DNA of 64,000 nt, from NCBI RefSeq assembly GCF_000346465.2, contig NC_034012.1, positions 9,532,294 through 9,596,293 of the forward strand. Direction: 5' to 3'. The position numbers were made by a program, and so were the translations under genes. Shown in pieces: positions 47,873-56,817 of the stretch. The notes beneath the pieces were generated by a model, which did not search any database, was not told the DNA's origin, and saw only the letters and a list, made by a program, of their open reading frames with translations. The stretch comes from Prunus persica (lineage: Eukaryota > Streptophyta > Magnoliopsida > Rosales > Rosaceae). The stretch's first letter is position 1; every line of letters starts with the position of its first letter.

Positions 47873-49019
47873 CTCGAATCTCTTGCCACCGGCCGCGGCC
47901 GCGGACGGGACCGGTGCCAAAAGGACTAGCTCGGCCTCGGCGTCACGACCCGGCCCTTCCCCAACATCGGCCGTCGTTCCAGCCGCCGGAAAAAGGCGAT
48001 TTTTGCCCAGTTTTTTCTCAAACTTCGCCGGCTCCGATCTTCCTCCTTCGGCCTCTATTTCTGGCGATCAAGGTATGGAAATTCATCCATTCTTCATAAT
48101 CTAGTTGCCTGTCGGGTAGGATTGGATCTATTCTTAGCGTAGGTAATTCGATTTACGAATTGAAATTCGGCCGGTTTAGGGATCGCGATTCCGGCCACCT
48201 CCGGTCAGTTTTTGGGGTAGGTCTAAGAACAAAAGTGGCTTCAAATAGGGTGTTATACCTAGGGTAGGAGTTTGGAGCCATGGTTTTGAGATTTTCCGGC
48301 GATGCGTAATCGGTTTGGGCACCCAGCGCTGCCGGCGCATGTGGCGGCGCGTGGGCCAGGGTAGTGAAGTTGCACTGTGTCTCGATGACATCCATAGGTT
48401 GTCACGAGTGCGTAGGATTTCGCGAATCTCAATTCGGACGTCATTTGACTATCGAACGGATACCGCCTATTGCGTGTTATCCGGGTTCGATAGGTTGGGA
48501 CCTTTGAATGGTGTCAAATTTAATATATGTTAATCTAGGTATTTCTAGGATCGTGTAGGATTTCACGGATTGTGAATCGGAGCCCCGGATGTTCCGATTT
48601 ATAAATTTAAAGTTTATGTTTTGTAACAACCGTCAGATCGTGCGATCGTGAGTGATCCGACCGTCCGATCTGGACCAAACTTGCAGGACAAGTATCCTAT
48701 ACCTTGTAGAATCCATAGGATCTTTCAGATCAGAATTTGGAGGTCGTGGGCCCCGTGGGCCCGTTTGACCAGGGTTAGGGTAGTTTGACCCTTGGTTGAT
48801 CGTGAGTCTTCCGGAGTAGTCTCACCTTCCCAGGAGGATTTAAGTGGCCGTAGAGATAGGTCTTGAGTGTTAGATGAATCTTGTTGATTATGTGGGATTA
48901 GAAATTAATATGTATGTTTATATATGTTTATAAAAGTATAAAAGAGAGTCTAGAATGTCAGTTTGAAGTGCTATACGCACTACCTTAGGCACATCCCCGG
49001 ATTTTGGTTACACTACATG

Positions 49020-49695
49020 TACCACCCTGTGAAAGTTAGGTCCCACGTGGCGTAGGTTATTCGGCGTGCGGACAGGCCCCATACGTGGCATTGGTAGTAT
49101 CGGCGTATGGGGAGATTACATAATAATATGTTGAGGTCGCACGTGGCGTAGGTTATTCGGCGTGTCGACAGACCCCATACGTGGCTTTGGTTGTACCGGC
49201 GTATGGGAAGATATTGTGATATGATGTTGAGGTCTCACGTGACGTAGGTTATCCGACGTTGAGACAGACCTCATACGTGGCGTTGGTTGTACCGGCGTAT
49301 GTGGAGATATTGTGATTGTATGGTGAGGTCGCATGTGGCGTAGGTTATCCGGCGTGTCGACAGACCCCATACGTGGCGTTGGTTGTACCGGCGTATGGGG
49401 AGATATTGTGATAGTATGGTGAGGTCGCACGTAGCATAGGTTATCCGGCGTGTCGACAGACCCCATACGCGGCGTTGGTTGTACCGGCGTATGGGGAGAT
49501 ATGTGATATGATGTGCATGTCTCTCGTGGCGTAGGTTATCCGGCGTTGAGACAGACCCCATACATGGCGTTGGTTGTACCGGTGTATGGGGAGATATTGT
49601 GATAGTATGGTGAGGTCGCACGTGGCGTAGGTTATTCGACGTGTTGACAGACCCCATACGTGGCGTGGGTAGTACCAGCGTATGGGGAGATTATG
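49020..49695. repeat. 96-bp tandem repeat array, about seven units, inside the solo LTR
   Basis: The block CGTAGGTTAT recurs at 49051, 49147, 49243, 49339, 49435 (one change), 49530 and 49626, i.e. every 95-96 bp. Each unit contains two related halves (ACGTGGCGTAGGTTATCCGG and ACGTGGCGTTGGTTGTACCG) and the inverted pair CCCCATACG/CGTATGGGG about 18 bp apart, which can fold as a hairpin. The array is younger than or as old as the LTR and is absent from the other duplication unit because the LTR is absent. Confidence 0.9.
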
Positions 49696-50464
49696 TGAAA
49701 TACAGATAAATGAATAAAAGTATTGCCTATGTGTGGAATTGGGTTTTAGGGAAGAACTACGTGTGGCTTGATCCCTCAGTGAGGGTATGTAGGCAGCCTA
49801 AGGTTATTAGGTGCAGCTGCGGACATAGATATGATTGTGTTAGGAGGTTAAAACCTTATATATTGGGATTGGAAAAGCAAAATGATGCATGTCGAAATTT
49901 AGTAGTCATAGTTCATATTTGAATTTATTGGTTGCCTTGTTTAAGGCATGAATTGATTTGTTAGTGTACTTGATAGTTTGTTGAGAATTATTGGAAGGCC
50001 GAAGGCCGTTTATATGAATTGCATGAAATTATTTTGTGCATGCTGCCTGTTGGGAATATTAAATGTATTTTATGCAGATTGAAATTTTGGGAAATGTCCA
50101 ATTTATAAGGGAGACTCTGCTGAAATTTCGGCAGAAAGTCTCAGTCTTTAGTAAGTGGGCCCGGCATCAGGATGATGTCGGAAATTCCACAGGATTCGCC
50201 TCGGGTTTTGAGAAATTCGGGGTGGGTCCTTTCACGAAGTTATGCCTTGGATATGTACATCCTTAACCATAGCGAAAGCTAAATTCTGCATTCTACAGAC
50301 TTGTATCAAAGAAGGATTAATCTCGATCAAATAGATTTAACTCCCGTCTCCATTTTGTTAGAAGAAGTTTTGAGTTCAAAACTCATGTACGATAGTTGTT
50401 GAATATTAGTTTTTCTCAATGAACATAGAGAACTCAGTACCGAAATTGAAAGAAAATAAAAAAT

Positions 50465-51020
50465 GGCAAAAAGTAATTTTAGGTCCATGTGGTTTACCAC
50501 TTTTACTACTAAGGTCCCTGTGGTTTCAATTTCGTCACTTTTGTCCCTGTGATTTCAATTTGAACCAATTTAAGGACAATTCCCAATTTCTGATACTTAT
50601 TGAGGGGCATTTTGGTCCAAACTTGCAGCACCTCCCCAACCACCCAACAGCCACCTAGCAGCCTCTCCAAAAACTTATCTCTGCTGTAAACCAGGAACAA
50701 ACAATGCTCCATTTGAATTTTTGTTGATAAAAATTATGGCCATCTATACATAAACATCAACTAACAAAATCATAATCGAGCGGGTCTTAGGATTACACAA
50801 GGGAGATACATTTCTTTATTTTTTTTCTGAACCCAAAGAAAAACTCACAATTATAATCATAATCCATCTCATTTCTTCATAAGGGATGAAGGTAATCTCA
50901 AGCCAAAAAAGAAAAACAAGGTAGCCAGAGCAAGTCGACTTCGGTCTTTTGTAAGCTTCATAAAAGTAGCCTAGGATTACAACACCGTCATCAATTGTAG
51001 CTCTTACTGCACCTTGCAGA
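50465..51020. mobile_element. Left part of the Pack-MULE-like element, truncated at the duplication junction
   Basis: It follows ATAAAAAAT (50456-50464) and starts GGCAAAAAGTAATTTTAGG. It aligns with 55545-56066 and stops abruptly at ~51020, where unit 2 begins with PNGase A sequence. The right terminal repeat is missing. Confidence 0.75.
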
Positions 51021-51310
51021 CTGTGGGGAGCAAATGCAACAAAAAATCATTGTCTAATTTGGATTTTGGCTTAAGAAGACTGTGGCCTTTTGGTGAGAAC
51101 AATGAGGAAAGTCTAGCTCATCCACATTCGTGCATCTTCCTGTTTGGTGGTACCTCAAATAAATATGTGTATTCTGTACTCAATTTCATTTTGTGGGGAT
51201 TCTTCTGGATTGTAGTTGAGGTATCTGCACCCAAAGTGATTCTGGTTTTACTTGGATTTGGAATGATTTCTAAAAAGCGAATCAGGTCAGCTTGTGCTAT
51301 GTCAGTATAA
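51021..51310 (+). pseudogene. 3' fragment of PNGase A in duplication unit 2
   Basis: The fragment GSKCNKKSLSNLDFGLRRLWPFG matches the C-terminus of the gene at 41541. A ~34-bp deletion removed the final codons and stop, and the rest is 3' flank. Without the upstream enzyme it cannot be functional. It marks the left breakpoint of the duplication. Confidence 0.9.
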
Positions 51311-52030
51311 TCAAAGTTTATGCAGGAAATTATAAACCATTATTTTTAGAATCTAACTCCTCTGTTTGTTTTGGCATTTCTTGGCTTTTAAATTTTTAGA
51401 ATCCATGCATTGAAAATCCAAGGGGTATCCTCTATCTGCTATATCTGTGAGTTCAACTAAATCTTACCACAAAATTTTGAACCGATTTTTTTGTGGACTT
51501 ATCTCTGCAGAGGTCCTCCTAACTTCCTTGATTTCTTTTAATTTCTTCTGGTTGGAGTCAAATTACCCTGCAATTTTCAGTCGTGCGTTTGCTTAATCGG
51601 CGTCTGTGAAATAACTCATTGACATCCAACAAACCCCATAAAACAGAGCCTATTAATGCATGCTATATTACCTTGATTTAATGTTCAAGTTTGATATAAA
51701 CACGCAAATGCAGTTAAAATCCAAATAATAATCACCACATTGGAACGAACTCCTTGAGCTAATTTTTGTTCCCGACGAATACTAGTAAATGATTAGTCTG
51801 AACAAACAATATTTAAAGCCAGAAGTTATTACAAAAAGCAGCAATATTTAAAGCCAGATGTGATTCTTAGATACGTACATCACCACCCATCATTCAATTA
51901 AGTATGAAGGAAGGGGTGAATACCCTATTATATATATAACAAACCATTTTGATCTGTCTTTATCTCTTTCTCTATCTGTCTTTATCTCTTTCTCTATCTT
52001 GGATGTAAAGATGTCGTAGGTGAACTAATA

Positions 52031-53620
52031 TCAGGCAACAGCTCGTGTATTACAAGCAGCAGGATCAACATGGCCAGCCACGGCAGGCTTCACGTTTTTA
52101 CATCTAAATTGAGTCTCCAAACGGTCATCCCCTTCGACGAGAACTCTCAAGTCGATAAACCTGATGTCCTTACATGCGTCGGGAGCAGTGCCACACTCAA
52201 GAATAACGATACGAGGGTCCACGGAAGTGCCCTTAATGTTCTTGAAGCTCACATTTTCCACCTTAACTTTGGAGGGGTTTGTCGTTCGGCACTGTTTTGA
52301 TGGGCAATGCTCCTGGTCTAGGATTATAGCCATGTTCTGAAGATAGTCGAAAATAATGTCTTCAAAAATCAAATTAGAGATGGCTATATTAGCATTAGAA
52401 GCCGCCGCACTCTGGATCCTAATTGCACCCTCAGTATGTGAGAAGGTACAGTTTCTCACGGTCACGCCCTTAATCGGCTCCTCTTTGCCAGTGTTGCCTA
52501 GGACACTCACACCAAGGCCATTGCCTTGTGAGCAGGTCATTTTTTCGATGTTGATCCCAGTGTTTCCATCTAGGATAGTGACACAGTTGTCGTGAAGGAT
52601 TTTGATGTTTGTATTGATGATGTTAATGTTTGTTGACTTTTCGATCAGGATTCCCTCCCCACCTTTGATGCCAATGTCAACATCGTCCACTGTCACGTTT
52701 ATTGACCGATAAATGCCAATGTGACCGCCGACGCTATTGTTCGATGTTATGCCTTGGATGTGTGAATCCTTAACCATAGCGAAAATTAAATTCTGCATTC
52801 AATCAAAGAAGCATTAATTAATCCCGATCGAACAGATCATAACTTCCTGTCTTCATTTTGTTTGAAGAAGTTTTGAGTTCAAAACTCATGTACGATAAAT
52901 AGTTGTTGAATAAACAAACAAAAAAATTAAAATTATTGAGAATGGGGATGCGTACTAGAGGCGGTTGTTCGCATTGTTTAGCTTTAGTACAATTGCCTTC
53001 AAATCCTTGGCCATCAAAAATGCCATCGCCTGAGATGAACAAGTTGTTAACCTGCGTGAAACTAATCCACGCATTAGGGTGCGCACCTCCAGTTACCGAC
53101 TGCTTTTTTGAAGACTGCACTGTTCCGTCAACCTTAAAGTGAATAGTTTTTGCTTTGCAGGGCCCTGCAAAATCAACCGGACCAACTATATATGTTCCTT
53201 TGGGTATCACATATCTGTTATTTTGCCTCTCACTGCAGGCTTGTGTCCATGCTTGTGTGAAAGCCTGACAATTTAGTCACGTAACAAGAAAACATTAGTT
53301 TGATGAGAAACAATTCAGTTGGCTTGTAAACTTTTTCATAACACCAAAGGTATCACACAGCACACTAAATTTTATTCACCGAATGACGCAATAGTATTTG
53401 ATTGTTCGATGAAAAAACTAAAGTTTATTTTGTTAGAGAAAAATCTGAATTTCAATATCATGATCGAGAGTTGGTTATTTGTTACCTTGGTATCATCTGT
53501 CTTGCCATCACCCTTGGCTCCAAATTTAACGACATCAACACTGATAGCTTTGGCTTTGATGGCACATATCGCTACCAAGAACAAAAACCAGGTAATTCCA
53601 TGAATAAATTTTGAACCCAT
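52031..53620 (-). CDS. GH28 polygalacturonase-like protein, copy 2 (401 aa), probable pseudoenzyme
   Basis: Exons (minus): 53620-53486, 53264-52956, 52792-52031, the same structure as copy 1 shifted by 7738 bp. The protein differs from copy 1 at one residue (IRIQSA instead of IRIQSS) and carries the same altered catalytic blocks (GGE, DN, GNG, RIQ). In exon 3 I count four synonymous differences and one amino-acid change between copies. Signal peptide, Cys residues and splice sites are intact, so it is probably expressed and secreted. Enzyme activity on pectin is unlikely. The surrounding 5' and 3' sequence is also nearly identical, so the copies may share expression. Confidence 0.88.
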
Positions 53621-54674
53621 GTTTTAGAATTGTATTTGTACAACTTTTAGCCGCTGATAATCTCAATACTGTTGGATTCAGGATCGTTCTCAAAGGGTGC
53701 ATTTTATAGTGTCAAAAAGGAAACTCGCCACTGCAAAATTGTGAACCAAAATTTATGTGGACCACTACTAATCTCTTAAGTCCTATTCAGGTGCTGACTT
53801 TCTTTTATTTATTTACTTTCCTTTAGGTGGATTCAATTTCCTCCAATTTTAGTTGTTATTTTTGCTTAATTTAGGCTCCTACTATTCACACAAGAAACAT
53901 ATGTCTTGCTTCTTCCAAGAAACTACGTTCACGGGTAAATTTCGTTGACCTCCGGCAAATTCTGTGAATAAGAAAAAGTTTTGTTGACCTCTAACAAATT
54001 GTTTCAATAACTTTCGTCCACATGATTTGAACTCATGATCTACTTAAACAAAATAGAGACTCTGTGTTAGTAGACCAAATCATCAATGATAATTTATTTA
54101 ATATTATAATGTTTATTGGTTATTTTTATTATTAGTAATTATAATATACCTACAACAATAGTTTGCATTCTAATTTTTGTAAATACTCTTGATGTATATA
54201 CATATATAATAATGTACCTATTATTTTTTATGAATAAAAATCGGCCTATTATATCTATTCGCGTCACTGCACACATATTTTGATATTGATCTCATTTAAT
54301 TGTTTATAATGGGGGTTGGAGTAGTGTGGGACAAAGAGAGTATTACATAATTAGTGAATACTTGGTGTGTGAAATAGGAGTAATTTTTGTATGTTCTGGG
54401 TACTGGTGGGTGAAATAGGCATCTTTTCAAACTTTTCTTTAACTAAATATACATGCACCCATACTTTCTCAACAAAGTTGCTTCACAAAGAATATGACAA
54501 AACTGAATTTGGGAGAAGCAAGAAACCAAATATCTGATATTCTTAAGATAGTACAGAGATATATGCCGTGGTGTAGCACATCTGCCTTAATGTATATGTA
54601 CTTGTGCATGGTTGTTTGTTATCCTTGTTTTTCTTAGCCAAAAAAAGGAAGTAAGCAAATGCAATGAGCAAGAC
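53621..54674. other. Upstream region of GH28 gene 2
   Basis: Copy of 45883-46924 with scattered substitutions and small indels (for example CTTTAGG for CTTTATG near 53824, and one G missing near 53937). No gene seen. Confidence 0.45.
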
Positions 54675-55377
54675 AAGGAGCAGGACTTGGCCAGACACAG
54701 CAGGCTTCACGCTTTTACATCTAAATTGAGCTTCGAAACGGTCGTCCTTCGACAGTAATTTTCACATGGATAAACTTGGCGTCCTTGCATGCGCCGATCG
54801 AGTGCGGTGCTGCACTCAAAGAACGATGATATGAGGGTGCACGGAGGTGCCCTTAATGTTCTTGCAGCTCACATTTGATACCAATGGAGGGGGATTTGGC
54901 TTGGGGCACTGCTTTGCTTGGCAATGCTCTTGGTCTAAGATTATATGGATGTTCTGAAGCTAGTCCATACCAATGTCCTCAAAAACCAAATTATAGACGG
55001 CTATATCAACATTAGAAGCCACCAAACTCTGGATCTTATAATAGCACCCTCAGTGTGAGAAGGTACAGTTTCTCATCGTCACTCCCATAAACGGCCCCTC
55101 TGTCAGTTTTGCCTAGGACCCCATGCCAAGCCATTGCCGTCTGCGTGTACAGGTCATTTTTTGGACGTTGATCCCGGTGTTTCCATCTAGGATAGTGACA
55201 CAGTTGTTGTTCACGATTGTTGATTCTTGGATTATAATTCTCTCCCGCCAGACTCAGTGATCTCAACGTCATCCACTGTCACATCCGTGCTCTTGTAAAT
55301 GACAATGTGAGCTTCGAAGTTATGCCTTGGATATGTACATCCTTAACCATAGCGAAAGCTAAATTCTGCATTCTACA
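54675..55377 (-). pseudogene. GH28 pseudogene 2, uninterrupted by LTR
   Basis: It corresponds to exon 3 of the GH28 genes on the minus strand, with frameshifts and stops. It lacks the solo LTR found in its twin. Compared with pseudogene 1 it has extra small indels, for instance a deletion of about 8 bp near 54880 and extra bases near 54797, as expected for unconstrained decay after the duplication. Confidence 0.8.
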
Positions 55378-55544
55378 GACTTGCATCAAAGAAGGATTAA
55401 TCTTGATCAAATAGATTTAACTCCTGTCTCCATTTTGTTAGAAGAAGTTTTGAGTTCAAAACTCATGTACGATAGTCGTTGAATATTAGTTTTTCTCAAT
55501 GAACACAGAGAACTCGGTACCGAAATTGAAAGAAAATAAAAAAT

Positions 55545-56440
55545 AGCAAAAAGTCATTTTAGGACCCTGTGGTTTACCACTTTTACCACTAAGGTCCTTG
55601 TGGTTTCAATTTGAACCAATTTAAGGACAATTCTCAATTTCTAATACTTATTGAGGTGCATTTTGGTCCAAACTTGCAGCACCTCCCCAACCACCCTACA
55701 GCCACCCAACAGCCCCTCCAAAAACTTATCTATGTTGTAAACTAGCAACAAACAATGCTCCATTTGAATTTTTGTTGATAAAAATTATGGCCATCTATAC
55801 ATAAACATCAACTAACAAAATCATAATCGAGCGGGTCTTTGGATTACACAAGGGAGATACATTTCTTTATTTTTTTTCTGAACCCAAAGAAAAACTCATA
55901 ATTATAATCATAATCCATCTCATTGCTTCATAAGGGATGAAGGTAATCTCAAGCCAAAAAAGAAAAACAAGGTAGCCAGAGCAAGTCTACTTCGGTCTTT
56001 TGTAAGCTTCATAAAAGTAGCTTAGGATTACAACAACGTCATCAATTGCAGCTCTTACTGCACCTTGTGCCAATGTCACAAGCTTCGATAGTTTCTTATT
56101 ATGTAATTCAACATAATCTCTAAAAAAATTATTAATGAAGGTTGTATAATGGTACCTCTCTTTGTACATCTCCAAGAAGCATTGTTTGTTGCTAGTTTAG
56201 ACAGTGGGGTTGTCAATGTTTACAACATGGAGGAGTTTTTGGAGGGTTAGTGGCGGTGGAGGTGGTTAGGGAGGTGCTGCAAGTTTGGACTAAAATGTCC
56301 CTCGATAAGTATCAGAAATTAGGAATTGTCCTAAAATTGCATTAAATTGAAACAATAGGGATAAAAGTGACGAAATTGAAACCACAGGAATCTTAGTGGT
56401 AAAAATAATAAACCACAGGGATCAAAAGTGACTTTTTGCC
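55545..56440. mobile_element. Non-autonomous Mutator-like element, Pack-MULE candidate, 896 bp
   Basis: Long imperfect terminal inverted repeats of ~210-260 bp (55545-55758 and about 56180-56440) begin GCAAAAAGTCA and are flanked by the 9-bp duplication ATAAAAAAT (55536-55544 and 56441-56449), as for MULEs. Between them, on the minus strand, lies a 62-codon frame (56175-55987, ending SYFYEAYKRPK) followed by sequence resembling a 3' UTR. This looks like a captured fragment of a host gene, which I cannot identify. No transposase is present. Confidence 0.75.
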
Positions 56441-56641
56441 ATAAAAAATTGCTAGAACGAGCTAAAATCCTACCAGCCGTTGGATCTCATTAGTTCAGAT
56501 CCAACGGTTACCAGTATGGTCCCGCATTCCTCCCGCAAGTGGAAAATTTCTGCAAAATACAAATCCTCCAACTCTACATACAGTTGTCCGTCTCTCTCTC
56601 CCTCTCTATCCGAAATGGGTTTATCTGCTCCAGCCAGGCCA

Positions 56642-56664
56642 GCTCTCTCTCTCTCTCTCTCTCT
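56642..56664. repeat. CT microsatellite in the UROD 5' leader
   Basis: A (CT)11-like run about 150 bp upstream of the UROD start codon, in the likely 5' leader. Such runs often vary in length between cultivars. Confidence 0.8.
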
Positions 56665-56817
56665 GAATTTGGTATTTGCGTCCTTCTTGGGGCACCCCAA
56701 TTCCTATCAAACTGAAATTTGGTTATTTGCAGTGTGAACAGCTCTCTGGGATGGAAGTCTTCGAGCTTGTTCGTGCAGTCGGGGGCAAGTTCTACTTGTG
56801 CTACTCCCCGTGGTTCC

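Larger units (their letters stand above)
47556..50234. mobile_element. Solo LTR of a large gypsy-type element, 2679 bp
   Basis: It begins TGTAACACCCC and ends GGGTCCTTTCA (TG...CA) and is flanked by the 5-bp duplication CGAAG (47551-47555 and 50235-50239). The duplicated unit has a single uninterrupted CGAAG at the matching place (55315-55319), proving the exact insertion limits. No primer site, pol sequence or second LTR is inside, so this is a solo LTR formed by LTR-LTR recombination. Its length and terminus resemble the LTRs of large Del/Tekay chromoviruses, but the family is inferred. Confidence 0.88.
46925..50292 (-). pseudogene. GH28 pseudogene 1, split by a solo LTR
   Basis: The segments 46925-47555 and 50235-50292 together correspond to exon 3 of the neighbouring GH28 gene, read on the minus strand. 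Blocks such as ANIAISNLIFEDI-like, QEHC-like and the C-terminal Cys region can be recognised. Frameshifts and stops break the frame, and a 2679-bp solo LTR sits inside. No exons 1 and 2 are recognisable upstream. Confidence 0.8.
43255..51020. repeat. Segmental duplication, unit 1
   Basis: Unit 1 runs from the 3' end of the PNGase A coding region to about 51020 and aligns with 51021-56066 (offset 7738 in the GH28 gene). It holds GH28 gene 1, a GH28 pseudogene and the left part of a MULE. A 2679-bp solo LTR is present only in this unit. Outside that insertion the units are very similar, with five single-base differences over the 762-bp GH28 exon 3. Confidence 0.9.
51021..56066. repeat. Segmental duplication, unit 2
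   Basis: Tandem, same-orientation copy of unit 1 without the solo LTR. It starts with the last codons of PNGase A and ends inside the MULE, whose remainder continues to 56440. Unit 2 has its own small deletions, so the two units have been diverging independently. Confidence 0.9.

Noticed and set aside
49020..49695. 96-bp array as a centromeric satellite or CRISPR-like array
   Set aside because: Only seven units, no unique spacers, and entirely contained within a solo LTR.
56674..56733. Intron between an upstream Ser/Leu-rich frame and the UROD transit peptide region
   Set aside because: The only nearby donor would make a ~60-base intron, and the joined frame runs into a stop; the simple ATG at 56818 was kept.
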